From contig JAHDVF020000676.1 of assembly GCA_022606425.2 (NCBI GenBank), positions 558,001-622,000 on the forward strand: DNA of 64,000 bases. Reading direction: 5' to 3'. The DNA comes from Lepidostoma basale. Taxonomy: Eukaryota > Arthropoda > Insecta > Trichoptera > Lepidostomatidae. Below, piece by piece: positions 23,201-38,200 of this stretch. The translations under genes and the position numbers were made by a program. Position 1 is the first letter of the stretch. Each line of letters opens with the position of its first letter. Under the pieces are notes generated by a model. That model saw only the letters and a program-made list of their open reading frames with translations, was not told the origin of the DNA and searched no databases.

Positions 23201-26200
23201 GAACTAGGAAATCGTTCGCGTGTCACCTCGGGCACGAGTGCCCTAGGTTCGGCACACCTGATATAGTAGATATGATGCGGTTGAATAAGAAAAATATGTA
23301 TACCGAGTTAATCCCAAAGGAGTGTGGATAGCCGGTGAATAAAACAGCGAAAATGTTTGAAATTAAGCAAAATTTTCTAAACAGACAAATCAGCGCAATA
23401 ACTTACACAAACTGCGTAAATAATAAATAAATTCCTCCGACAAACGTACTTAATTAACCTCCGGATTGTGAACAAGAAAGATTTGTTGCCTAAAAAGGTT
23501 AGGGGGAGGATATAAATCCCGCGTTCTCAGCTATTTCAGCCACCAGCAGTGCTAATGAACTTGTTTCATTTCAAATGACTGAGGGGGAGGAAAAATATAA
23601 CAACTGTACAATCATAAAACTTAGGCATTATATCATATTCATAATTCTGGCGAAGAGGTTCCAGAAAACATTGAAAAATATTGACAAACTAACATTTGAA
23701 AAACATTATATACACAATGCACTTATTACTTGGAGACATTGATGATTTCCATTTGAACGAGCGAAATTAAAAAAAAATGATCGAAGCAACATTTCGGCGT
23801 GGATGTGACCGCGTTGTTACACGATGTTATAATATATTACTTTTGTTTATTTATCTTCATTTCATTTTTTATTTCCAGTACTATTAGTATTTTAACTCTT
23901 GAATATTATGTTTAGCCTCATTTTGTCTTAGTTTAACTTCAATCTCGTTTCACACTGTCACTATTATTTTATTTTTGTGGTAGCATTTAATTGGCCTTAC
24001 TTTAATAATTCTAAATGTTTTATTATATATACGACCTTCGTGGCAGAATGGTAAGAGCTCTGACTTCCATACCGAAGGTCCCGGGTTCGATTCCCGGCGA
24101 TGGCAGTGTGATTGTCACACTGTCTTTGGTCTGGTGTAAAATTCTCGAGACAATAAAATGACGATAGATTGGCTACCTATCACATGTCATAAGAATCAGT
24201 ATAATAGCTAAAATAAATTGTATACAGTAATTGGGTTCAAACGATCTGTTGTAAAAGGAAAAAAATGTTACTCTTAATAAATAAGTAAATAAATAAATAC
24301 AAAAATATTTCGGACGGCAGATCTCCTTCCTTAGTGTAAAAAAAATCTTGTGCAAAAAAGTGTAAAAAGTAAAATACATTTTTATTCAAATATGAATTCA
24401 TAACACAAAGTGATCGCGATATACGAGTATGAGATAATTTTACTAACAATCTCGCAGTTCTCATAAAAGGGCCAAGTAGGTGAACAGCCTTACTCTTCTA
24501 TTCTGGCTTCTTTCCACCTTTTAGTTTATTTATCTCGACATGTTTCGGAGGTTTTACACCTTCATCATACGGAGAACGACATAAATTCCACGTTGTTAAC
24601 GCTCTAAGCTTACAATAAAATTTTAGACATTTAATTTAGTTGCATTTAATACAATTTAGAAAACAGTTTTTTCTCGTTATTATGAATATTGATGTCAATT
24701 TAAACAAAACCTCTTCTATGCACAATGGGTGACATAAATATAATACTTGTTTGTAGATATATATTATATATGAGTAGAACGAGTAATTGGCACGGAGCCT
24801 ATTTACAGACAGAACTTGGCGAACTCGAATGAAGAACTGTAACACGTTACTCTAGCAAAATTGTAATTTATTGCATCAGCATACACACTAAAATTATTTA
24901 TGCCTGAATACTTCTAAAGAACTTTCAAAAATAAAAGTTTTCGAAATAGTTTTTTTTTATTAAATAATTTGTATTAAAAATCGTTAATGGAGAGTAAAAA
25001 GACGTTATGGGAGAGATCATAAGGAGAAAATGTGCTCTGAAAAAGTCCCAAATAAAGTACCAACAGGCAATCTACCGAGACATGATGGCAGATGGCGAGA
25101 CAGTTGGTCATCTATTGTATTACAATACATCCTAGGAACAGAGGATGAAATAGAGAATTTAATAACCATAAACCAATACAGATGTGTTCTTATAATAACT
25201 ATCCGGAATTAAAGCTTAGAACATTCATAAGAAGGATAAGATTAGAGCAAATGAAGAAGAAATTAGATTTGCAGTAAACCTTTGTTTGATTGAATATCGA
25301 ATAAATATTTATGAATGGTGTGGCATCGATTGGGCCGAGATAACCAAACCGCAGAGCTCAATAGAAGAATTAGACTAAGCTGAGAAGCTTTCGGAAACAT
25401 GAGTTATATTAAAAAAAAACGGAAAATACCGATCAACCTGAAACGAAAAGTATATGAAGCCTGCGTTCTGCCACTTGGTCCTTTCTTCTTCAGCCGTCTC
25501 TCCACTGCTGGATGTAGGCCTCTTCTAATTTCTTCCATTTTTCTCTTCTTTGGGCTTCTCTTATCCACCTGCTACCCGCGACAGGGACAATATCATCGGC
25601 CCAACGTTTCTGAGGCCGGCCTATTCCTCTTTTCATGTCCCATGGTCTCCATCCTAGGACTCTGGGTGCCCATCTGTCTGTTCCCTGTCTGGCAACATGA
25701 CCTGCCCATTGCCACTTTAGCCTGGCAATACGATCCACCACGTCGACAACCTTTGTCCGGCGTCTGATTTCTTCATTTCTGATTCTATCTCTCAGACTTA
25801 TGCCTAACATTTGTCTCTCCATAGATCGCTGTGTACATTTTAATTTATATATGGTCCTCGCAGTTAAGGTGATAGTTTCCAGACCATATGTAAGCACAGG
25901 GAGGATACATGTTTCAAACACTTTTCTTTTTAAATTCATGGGAATATCCTTGTTTTTAAGGATATGATTGAGTTTCCCAAAGGCTGCCCAACCTAGTCCA
26001 ATTCTTCTGGGTACTTCCGCTGTCTGATTTTCTTTCCCTAATTTGATCTTATGTCCAAGATAAATATACTCTTCAACAGGTTCAATTTTCTTATTATCGA
26101 TTGTGATACTGCTGTTGGATGGACTCATGATTTTGGTTTTATTTATGTTCATCTGTAGACCAACTTTCAGGGAGGCATCGTGGAGCTCTTTTATCATGGT

Positions 26201-29200
26201 ATGAAGTTCTTCCAGATCATCACTGATGAGTACTATGTCATCTGCGAAGCGGAGGTGACTCAGATATGTTCCGTTAATTTTTATCCCTTTATGTTCCCAG
26301 TTTAATGTTTTAAAGATACTTTCTAGAACTAACGTAAAAAGTTTAGGTGAGATGGTATCGCCTTGTCTTACACCTCTTTTGATATTGATTTTCCCCGTTT
26401 TTGTGTCCTCGTCAATCCTTACATCCATTGTAGCGTGGTCATAGATAAATTTGATCAGCCTTGAGTATCTGGAGTCAATTCTTGCTTCATTTAGCGCATT
26501 TATTATTCCCCTCTGTTCTACAGAGTCAAAGGCTTTTTTGTAGTCAATGAATGCAAGATGAATTTTAATATTATATTCTGTGACTTTCTCAATTAGCAAT
26601 CGTAGAGTTTGGATGTGATCTGTGGTTCCAAACCCTTTTCTAAAACCAGCTTGTTCTATTGGTTGGTAAAAATCTAGTTTAGGTGTTAAACGGTTCGTCA
26701 TAATTTTAGTAAGAAGTTTGTATAGGTGGGATAACAGACTTATTGGTCGGTAGTTTTCTAGGTTCTAATAATATAACTTCAGCGTTTCTCCACTTTTCGG
26801 GTATGGCCTCCTGTTGTAGGCACTTGTTAAGGAGTATTTTTACTGCCTCAATGATTTCTTCTCCCCCCAACTTGAACATATCGCTTGTCACTTGATCTTC
26901 TCCTGCACTGCAGTTATTACGGAATATATTTAAGTGCATTTTTTACTTCATTTGATTCTATTTCCGGCATCTCTTCGGATCCAGCATTTAAAAACAGTTT
27001 CATCATTTTCTCTGTTTTGTGCAATTGATCTATATAATTCTGAATAAAACTCTTGTACCGCGTTCACTATCATATCTTTATCATTTATTGTATCTCCATT
27101 TCTATTTTTTAATTTAATTATATTTGATTTGTCAGAATAATAATTGTTTGATCTTGACTTGGTCCTTATGGTCTTGAAACTGTAACATTGTCCAAACAAA
27201 GTGCCGAGAAACTAAGAGTGACCCAAAAATCCATGGAAAGAGCCATGTTAGGAATAAGCCTAAGAGACAGAGTCAGAAACGATACGGTGAGAGAAAAAAC
27301 GTGCAATAGGCAGATCACGTAGCCAGAAGCTCAGATAAAAAATGAACAAGAAGACTGCTGACTTGGAGACCGTGGACGGCGAAGAGAAGTGCAGGGCGAC
27401 CGCAAATAAGGTGGAAGGATGATCTGAGCAGACACGTCGGAATAACTTGGATGCAGTCTGCACAAGACAGAGTGACATGGAAGCGAATAAAGGAGGCTTT
27501 TGTCCAGGAGTGGATGGGAATAGGCTGAGGAAAAAGAATAAGAATAAGTGGCATTTTTAGCATGTAACACCTGATGAGCGAAACATTTCATGTAAATGAA
27601 ATACATTGTAATATTGTTGCAAATTTAATATTGAATAATGTATCATATCAAAACCAATAATAAAATGGCGCTGAAGCAAGGACAAGGAATGCCAGAATAA
27701 GATAGATGTGTGAGGCTGATGATATTATGAGATGGAGTAGACAGCGAAAGCGGGAATGGTACGGTCATGACCAAAGAATGGACACCACCAGACTTCCCTA
27801 TATTGCAATACATAATTATCCTCACGGGACTCGTTCTTGTGGAAGAACTCTTAAACTATGAAATCACAGCAGGGAATCCACCACACAGGAGGAGCAATCT
27901 TCTGGAGAACAGACCACATTGGTCTATAACGAGGAAGAAGAAAGTGAGTGTTTCCGCCAAAACAGTGGATTTTTTCCGATGCTTATTTTTACACAATTGA
28001 ATAAAATGTTTTACTTCAAAAGTGTACATACTGAGGTATAGCATAGTGCATAATGCATACGAGTATATTATTCATATGTGTGGAAATAATGGTTTTGTTC
28101 AGAATAAACTTTGAATGAGTGAGTTGTTTTTCCTAACTTTAAATTTCAAAAAACTACTGAGCGCTGTGTGCATTTTAAAACTTTATTGAAACGTTAAAAG
28201 TAATGTACTTCGTTATTAGACATCATTTAAACATGGCATGGCGTATGATTATTCCTCTGAAAAAAACATTGTAGTAAATTATGACTTTTCTAGTCTGTGT
28301 CCATTTTTTGGTTATGACCGTACTAGTCCCTCCTTCGCTGTCTACTCTATCATATAATATCCTCAACCTCACATATCTCTCTCACTCTAGTGTTTTTTTG
28401 TGTATTTAATTAAATATTTAAAAATTAAACACTGTTCACAATTTATTATTAAGAAATTGTCGCGACATCTATTTCACCAACAAATATTGGCATCATCAGG
28501 CATATATTACAAACAACTAAAGATTCAACACAAATATTCTAATTTATAAAAAATCATAAGTGTGATTAGTCATAGTTATATGAAAAAATCACAGAAAATA
28601 TTATCACCAATTTTTTGAAAGTTTATGCATTAACACTGTTCATTGTAATATTCTTTGGAAATTAAAAAAAAACTTTTTTATGATCATATTTTTTGTGAAT
28701 GTATACTTATACTTGTATACGCATACCTACTGGATTTCACCCACCGTGGGTTATTAATTAATGATTTAATTGTATCTCAATAGAGACGAATATGCAAACA
28801 GGAAACTGAATATGGTTGATCAAGGTGTTTACAGGACTTATGACCTGTCATTGGTTGGGTTAAGCGCACGCTTTATGTAAAATTACAACATTCCCCATTT
28901 CACCTTTCTTTATGACCATGTATGACAAATTATTGGAAGTTGGATATATGTTAAAGTCCTATACCAGATTTCACATGTCAGTTTCAATGTTCTAGAATGT
29001 TTAATATCAACATGTTTCGGAGGAGACCTCCATCTTCAGGTGTAAATATATAAAAAAAACTAAACAAAGTAAGTCTTGAGGAAATTGAAATTGGAAAAAA
29101 ACATAATGATTAATCAAATTCCCCCATTAACTCCTTTCTCCTTAAATACCCTTTCTACTTTTAGTCTTCCAAGCTCCTATTCCCAATCAATTTCAAATAA

Positions 29201-32200
29201 ATCATTTTTTAATATCTATGCAAATAATGTCTTTTCAAATGTATGTTTTTTCCAAATAACAATTTTATTTTATATTATCATTTAATTATTATGTATTATT
29301 AAAGTTAAAAAATAATTATTAGTAATCAAAGCAATTACTCAAGGGTATTTTTTTAAATTCAAATTGTTCCTTTACATTGTATTGATTTTTAAAAGCGTTT
29401 TTATAAGTCTTTCGTTGTTTAGTTTTTTTTAAATATATTTACACCTGAAGATGGTGGTTTACTCCGAAAAATGTTGTGATATTTAATATTTTAGCAGATA
29501 ATAAACAACGTTATTTTTCAATTTCCAAAGAATATTAAAAACAAATAAAATAATGATAAGGAAAAAACAGTTTTTTAATGATTAATTTTATCTCAATAGA
29601 GACGAAGATGTAAATTATTTGGAAACATAATATGGCAGTCGAGGCATTAACAGGACTTATGACCTGTCATTTGTAGGGTTAAGTGATCACTTTATGTTTA
29701 ACAACATTCACATTCCGCCCTTCTTACGACACCACGTCTGACAAATTTTTGGAACTTGTATATATGTTAATATTTTTTAATAACTCCACTGTTGGTAGGT
29801 CCATCTACACTAGCGCTATCTATTAATATAATTTGTAAGCATTAAGCAGAAAATCTTTATTAATGCAATGTGAAAGGCTTTTACGCAATTATCACATTGC
29901 TATCCAACCAATGACAGGTCATAAGTCCTGTAAATGCCTCGACTACCATATTCTGTTTCCAAATAATTTACATCTTCGCCTCTATTGAGATACAATTAAT
30001 CCTTAAAAAAATGATTAACCCGCAATGGGTAAAAACCAGTATTTGTCTACAAGTATTTGTATAAAAGAAAAACAAATTCTGGAAAAAACAGTGATTAGAA
30101 ATAAACATTTATACATAAATCTCGATGATCTCAACAAAGGTTGGCGAACAACTGTGACGAAAATCACATTAAAATAAATTGTGATACCGTATTAAACAGT
30201 GTTTCAAATTTAAATATAGAATAATATTGACATTTCACAAAAAGATTTAATACAAACGTAGATATGGCTGAATTGGTCTGATTTTTATTAAATGTGTGGG
30301 CTAGTACCTACCCACGTTTGCATCTCCTTAAAAGGTTCATAACTTCAAAGGTTAAATTACCGCATATTTCTAATGATCAAAGGAATTTCACTTTGAAGTA
30401 GTAAATTTTTATTTGCTTTTTTGGTACACTACCAGCAAAATTTTAATCGCTTGTTTAAAATTACGCAAGAAGTATTTCTCAATTGGTTCCATAACGGAGA
30501 AAATATTCTAGGTACATTTTTTAATCATGGAAATAATTTAATTAACTTTATCTTTATCTTTGTAGTGTAGCAAGGTACCAGAATCTCAGAAATACACCCG
30601 TAGCGATGGAGGTTTTAATCTTAATAAGTTAAGAGCTTTTGAGTACATTCCTAAGCTTGAGTTTTTATACGTTATACGTTTACGATGACTAATCTACAAA
30701 AAAAACACAATTTTCTAACATGTATGCCCTTTCACTCAAAAACTACTTGACTAATTTCACTTAAATATTCATTATTTAATTGTATCACAATAGAGACGAA
30801 GATGCAAATTGGAAACTGAATATGGTTGATCAAGATGTTTACAGGACTTCTGACCTGTCATTGGTTGGGTTAAGCGCACGCTTTATATAATTACAACATT
30901 CCCCATTCCACCTTTCTTATGGCCATGTCTGCCAAATTTTTGGAAGTTGTATATATGTTAAAGTCCAACGCCAGAATTTACATGTCAGTTTCAATGCGCC
31001 ATCTATGAAGATTTGATTATATATTATAATCTTTAAGATTAATCTATATAATCTACATACTAACGCCATCTATGAAGATTTTATGTTTATTAAGCATTAA
31101 GCAGAACATCTTTTTAGATTATGTATGATATCTTCATAGATGGCGTTAGTATATAGATTATATAGATTAATCTTAGAGATTAACATATATAATCAAATCT
31201 TCATAGATGGCGCATTGAAACTGACATGTGAATTCTGGCGTTGGACTTTAATATATACACAACTTCCAAAAATTTGTCAAATATGGTCATATGAAAGGTG
31301 GAATGGGGAATGTTGTAATTACATAAAGCGTGCGCTTAACCCAACCAATGACAGGTCATAAGTCCTGTAAACACCTTGATCAACCATTTTCAGTATCCAA
31401 TTTGCATCTTCGTCTCTATTGAGATACAATTAAATCATGAATTGATAACCCGCAATGGGTGAAATCCAGTATTCGTATACAAGTATATGTATACATTCAA
31501 AAAAATATTAAAATTTCATTGTTTGTTCTAATGAGAGTCACCAGTGTTTGAGTGCAGAATAATAAGATTTTTTTATGTTTCTATCTATGTACATAAATAA
31601 TAAACAATTTTTGTATGTGTGTGCTATATATAGGGTGTTTTTTAGAGGTAAACAATACATATTGAAAATGAAAAAAAATATACATTAATGTTAATGTCTT
31701 TGATATTTATTTTAAAGATAATTTTATGTCATTATTGTTTAAATATGATTTCGGGCATATGAGCGCCACGGCTAGCTCGAATGAAGTGCAATCGTGAAAT
31801 CCAATTTTCGACAATTGTCGTCTTTGTGGATGAGTATTATCCACTTGACTGTACATGATGCGAAAACGATCCATGGTCTTCCGAATAACTTGCTCGGATG
31901 AACGATTATGTCGACCGTAAAATGATCGAACCAAACCATGATTTTTAAAATAAATTTGCACAAATTGCAAGCACTGTTCTGACGTCAGTCTATTTATGGT
32001 AAAATGGCAAAACATATTGACTACAAATCAACTGTCAACTGTCAATTTGACAGTCTGTAAAAACAATGTTGCCAGTTTTAAAACCAAACCTCTAAAAAAA
32101 CACCCCTATACATACAATAAAAATTATTTAATCGTTGAAAATTCAATAAGACATAAAAATTAATGTGTAAAGCTAAGCATTTTAACGTGTTTGTAATCTT

Positions 32201-35200
32201 TAGTAACCGGAGAGATCAGGACAACCTTGAAAATTCCATCATCATGGACAAAGTGGAGGGAAGGCGACCACAATAACGACCACCGAACCGCTGGTCCGAT
32301 CAGGAATCTGACTGGTCTCTCATTAGCTGCAGCCTGGAGACTAACGGGTGACAGGAGCGTATGGCGTGCCATGGTCAATAGTTTACAGGATGGAAACGAC
32401 TCTCAATCATGAGGAATATGACTGAGAAGAAGAAGTAATCTTAGGATGAGTAAAATCATTGCAATTGAAAAAAATGAAGAAGAATGGTTAAAAAGTTGTA
32501 TACAACCAGCGTGAGTAGAAAAAGAAGCCGAGGATGGCAGAGGAAAACATGCCATGACCAAAATAATAAATTATTAAAATACAGCTACATTCGAAGTGAG
32601 AAATATCAATGAGCGTGTATGTTACGATGTATGAATATAGAGGAAGCTCGAGAGAACCGACTACAAAAATTCTGGCAGACCACAAACAAGATGGTGTGAT
32701 GACATCGAGAGAGTGGCAGGAGGTCAATGGCATAGAGCGGCGAGGCAAAGAGAGTTATGGAAGTCTAGAAGGGAGACCTATGTCCAACACTGGACTACTA
32801 AGGGCCGATGATGATGATGATGATGTTCAGTATTTATTTAGAAATAAAATTATCCGCTCTCTAATAGTTTTCGTAAAACATCTTCAATTACTTTCATTTA
32901 ATAATTGAATGAAAATAGCGATCGCCAAGTTTCTAGTAGATAAAAGCTTTGTTTATTTTTCCTTAGACTTATGGTAACAAAGGACCAAGCATAACAGACT
33001 CCCCGTGTGAGTGTGTGTGTGTGTGTCTATAGAACACTGTTGACTCTACCGCGACGTCCTTTCAGCAATCTTCCCATTTTATGATCCGTAATTTATAAAA
33101 GTGGCCGTAGGAAAATATGGCGGGAACCGTATACGTTTCTTAGAAATGATTTCTAGTGAAGGAGGTCCTTCTTCACAATTGCGTAAAAATACATTTAAAA
33201 CACAAGCATTTTTAGTAGCAAGCTGCCACAAAATGTTACCTGCTTATTTTATATTTTCTGTTTACCTATTACTAGAGAAAACAAATGGACATTACAAATA
33301 TAGCAAGGAATAAAAGAACAATTCCGATGCTAATGAGGCTGAATGCTCTAAAATATTCGCAGTTATTCCCATTAAACATTGTTTCATGGCCATAAAAAAG
33401 ATCGATCTCCAAAACAATCATGTTCAGCAGTTTGATTGTTCTTCACACTGGCATCACCAGAGGCAGATTGATTCTGTATATTGTGAGATTGAACAGTTTA
33501 TGCTGACGCTGTCGAAGATATCCGGAGTATAATTTTGCAAAAAAAATTATAGAGTACGAAACGAAGTAATACGTTTCAGAACTAGAGTGATCTATGTGAT
33601 AGAGAAATGACAGCCATATTGCCAGAGATCAAACTAAATAGACAAAGCCCCTTCTGCAGCGGAGACCAAGACAATCCAAATAAAGCATCGGAAGACCACA
33701 GATAAGATGGAGGTATGATGTCCCTCGAAATCCAGAATAAAAGTGGATGGAAATGGAAACGGCATATGTTCAATAGTGGAGGTCTATAGGTTTTAGAAGA
33801 ATGTGAATGGAAACATAAATAAATGATCAATCAATGAGTAAAATAATTTTATTTATTGATTCTTGAACAATGATGTGGAATTCCATATTAAACAATCAAA
33901 ACTGTTGCTGTTGTTTTATATTATTTTATGGAAATGACATGTTTCGCCTTGCTAGACGATATTTTAGTAAGGCAAAACATGTCGTTTCCACAAAATATAA
34001 TTAAATTTATATAAAACAGACGGTTTCATTATATTTAGGTATGAGAATTATAACGTTTATATATTTCTGTAAAATCAAAAAAAATACTTTTATAAATTTC
34101 TACGATATTTTCTTTGTTAGTATAGAGAAAAATAATAATTTTATTTATATTACATGAATATAAAAATAATTATTTTTCTTCCACACACTTCATTTAGCGT
34201 ATCGTATCAATATTTACCTAAGATATTTCTAGAGTCAATATATTTGTCATTGACTTTTCCTCTCAAATAGATTTGGAACATTTAGCAGAATAACTGGATT
34301 TTCGATATTTTCCTTTCGCCCTAATAGGAATATACTATCACATACTTACCAAGCGAAGGAGCGAGCCATAAGAAAGGTAGGTACACTTCCTACATACATC
34401 TCTATACATTATGGATCTCCACAACACCCAGTATAATAGGGTGACGTGAGCTATCTCCGTGATAACCCTAATTTTGTGATAAGTCATCCATTATTTGTGT
34501 ATATTCCATTGCCTTATAATGTATTTTAAACAGTGAATCTGATTAAGGATAAAAACTCTCTAAATTAAATTGAATAGCTCCTTTTCAATTTTTTAAGTGA
34601 AACAATTTTTAACGATTTTTAACGATATATAAATTTTAGACAGTCAATTTGATTTAGGATAAAAGCTCTCTAAATTAAATTGAATAACTCCTTCTCAGTT
34701 TTTAAGTGAACCAATTTTTAACGATTTGGAGCCAAAACCTTGGAATTTAAAATCAATTTGATTATCCATGTTCTTGATTAAAGTGTATTGCAAATAATAA
34801 AATGTAAAAAAAATAAAACATTTAAAATATGCATTTTGTTTTATTATACATTTTCTTTAATTAAGATATCCGGTGTCTTCTAGAATTGTTTTCTGTTGGA
34901 CTCTTATAAGATGGCAGCTAGCTACCGAAATCAATCGAAATTATATAAAAAGTGGTACAAAAATTCGTTATGTAGATAATTTTATTAATATTTTTATTTT
35001 CTTTCAATTTAATGACATTATTTAATGAACACATAATGTTTCGTGATAGGAATAAACGTAATTAAAACAGATTTGAAAACAATAAAAATTATTTAACTTA
35101 CGTTTTTTAATTTTTTTTTTGCTTTTTTTGTGGGAATGGCCTATTTCATTTTGTTTGTCAAAATATTGTCAATGCGTTAAAACATCGAAACATGTTTATA

Positions 35201-38200
35201 TAAAAAAACTTCCAGAAAACTTACTTTTTTATAAATATTTTATCATAATAAGAGAGATATAATTGTTTGATTTGGTATGTTTTCGAGACTTTGGTTGGAT
35301 AAAGTATTTAACCCATTCCTGCATGATTTTTTTTTAATTTATAAAAATAATGTATGTGTAAAAGATGAAAAAAAAGACACGTATTATTTTATTTTTCAAA
35401 TAAATTATATTTTCCTATATAAAATACAAAAAATATTTCTTGTCTTCCCCTTTTTATCCCGAGATTTTAACACAATATTATCCATAATTTTATATAAAAG
35501 TGATAATTTTATTACTTACCTAATGAAAATAATAGTAAACCAGTATAATATAATTATTTATAGCGTTTTACAAACAAAAAATATTACACTTTTGAATATC
35601 ACGTTTGTACAGAAAATCATAAACCGACAGTTGGAAACAGTCGAGCGCACATCGAGTACAACCATAGACATCTAGCAAGAAGTTTGACAACTAGTAACGC
35701 GGATCATAGATAAAACTTTAGTATTATTGCTAGAAGCAAGACAAATTTTATTATTTTGTTGTTTTTTTATATCGAAAGATTATTTTGGATCATATATTAG
35801 CCAGTATGCGGTAAGGGGTTAATGTAAAAAAATTATGTAAAAAATGTTTTTCTCGTAATCTTCCTATTTTTTTTACAAATGCAACTTCATTTTTGATTAT
35901 TTCAATATGAAATAAAACACCGTTTCACAGGATACCATTTTTTGATAATCTACCTTACCTAGATGAATTTTTAAATCACTAATTCATATAATTTATCTAT
36001 AAATATAACACTATTATACAACAAAGCCTCTTCGGATGATGAAGGAATAATATATCCAAAACATGCCATGAAATACAATATCAGTGGTGATAAAAACGTG
36101 CTTTCATTAAATATATTCTCAAATATTTTTTTTATGTACAATGACAGAAATTCATATTCCTTTTAATTAACTAATAAAAATGTTTTATACAATTCGTTTT
36201 AAAGTTATATAACGAAATTTTATTATCACGAAGTTAACTTAATTCATCTTGTATAATACATTTCCATAGTCCACAGCACCTAGGAGAGTAGATAAGGGTG
36301 GGAGGCGAAGGAGTGATCATTATATTTCCGTAGAAATAGGCACTGAAGAAAAATAATATGCTGTACAAGGGAGATTCACAACACAATAACACATTCATCC
36401 AATTTAATTATACGAATACGGATTATATATTATAACATGCATTACTTTATCTGATTCCAAAAGTAATGTCTCAAGTAAAAAAATACTGTAAATGGATTTA
36501 ACCAAAATGAGTTATTACATTAGATGTAAAAATCCATATTAAATAATTGATACGAATGAAAACGTCTGTTTTCTAGAAGTTTTACTTAATTTTATGGGAA
36601 TGACGTTGCACGCTTAATAGAACACTGGCTTAACTAAAAAAAGCAAGTTTTGCTCAATCTGACATGAGTCGGTGTTTTAACAAAAACAGTCGAAAAACAC
36701 GTACGAATGGATAGCATTAACATTGTGAAAAATAGATGGATAGCGTTAACACAAGCCTCTGTCTAATGTTAACTTCATTATGACCTAAACCATAATCGGT
36801 CAGTTTACTATTAAGCCTGCGACGTGTTCGCTTTACTAAGGCATAATCAAATGTAGCGAGAATCAAGTACGTTATTGCTTATATACACAACAAGCAAAGT
36901 GCATAATACGGCTATGAAGGTTATGGATGTGGCTTAATACAGAGTTAACAATAATTAAAGGATAACACCTAACATATTTGAGAGAATAACCTGAACAAGT
37001 TAAATAATTTTATGTCAATTTATGTATACTCGTACAATGTTTACTAAGGTATTGAATACTAAATGACATTATAAAATTCAGAAAAGAGTGTTCAAATAAA
37101 ATAATCAAATCAAATCAAATCAGTTTAACTCAAAAGACATTACAAACCGCAAAATATTTAAGGCATCTATTGAGTACAGGTAAAATATTATAAAAATACA
37201 ACATAATACCAGGAACGCATTAGAAATTGTTCGACATTAGGAAGACAAGATACTTTCTAAAGTCAAGAGTATTTGTCCCCTAAACGTACCTTCACTAATA
37301 TGAAAGACGTCGATCTCCGAGGAGACCGCGTTCAGCAGACTAATTGCTCTTCCCACCGGTGTCACCAGAGGCAGTTTGGTTCTAATATAATAATGCAATG
37401 AACAGCCAAACATGTAATTGTCCCCACTCCCTAATGTCACAAAATATAAAATATAATAAAACTTCTAGGAATCAGACGTTTACATTAGTATTAATTATTT
37501 AATATGGAGTTTAACATGATTAATATTTCATTTTTTAAATCTTAGTATACAACACTCACTCTATTAAAAAAAATACCAAACATGTTTCATCATTTTAACA
37601 TCTGTCAAAACTGACCCCATTTGTATTTTTTTTTATAATATTTTAAATATGTATATTAAACCATGTCTCACATGTTCTAATCATAAATTGACGAAACCAT
37701 GTCTGACATGTTCTAATCACTGGAGCATGTTCACCATAAGTTTCTACTAGCAACCAATGAGCTTCAACTGCTTTTTTCTTTTGATGAAATAAGAAAAGCA
37801 ACGAATGCCGCAAATGCGATTTACTTGAAACGAAACTCGACATATTCACTGAGGTAAACAACTATGACACTATTATTTTGGCAGAATGTAACTTGCGTAT
37901 TTTTGAAGGTTAATGTCCATAGAAAAATATGACATAGATACCAAATCATAGAAATGTATACATATCTCTAGCGACATCTATGAGTAAAACCGGCAAACTT
38001 CAACTAACACCCCTGGTAATATCACTGATTTAGAATATCACTGGCTTGTTAGTCCGAAATATGTTTGGTATTTAATTTAATTTGTTTTAATAAAGTGAGT
38101 GATTTATACTAAGTATATAAAAAAAGAAACATTAAACATCTCCAACACAAAGTTATGACGAATATAGAAGAAATTTCACATCATTATTCAAGAAACAATA

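Larger units (their letters stand above)
20122..23260 (-). mobile_element. degraded hAT element with nested LINE-A
   Basis: Left end CAGGTGTGGTCAACC and right end GGTTCGGCACACCTG are inverted. Flanks ATATACTA and ATATAGTA match at 7 of 8 bases, as expected for an old hAT duplication. A transposase remnant (21803-22006, minus) supports the class. A LINE-A (20222-21677) interrupts it, leaving about 1.7 kb of hAT-derived sequence. The interior also holds a LINE-A tip and a repeat shared with 63372-63552. Confidence 0.7.

Noticed and set aside
24029..24106. tRNA gene
   Set aside because: A and B boxes are present, but the head is followed by a conserved SINE body repeated at seven other loci, and the acceptor stem is not convincing.
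35277..35675. 132-codon plus-strand open frame
   Set aside because: Composition is dominated by Ile, Phe, Tyr, Asn and Lys from AT-rich DNA, with no motif, domain or splice context. Probably chance.
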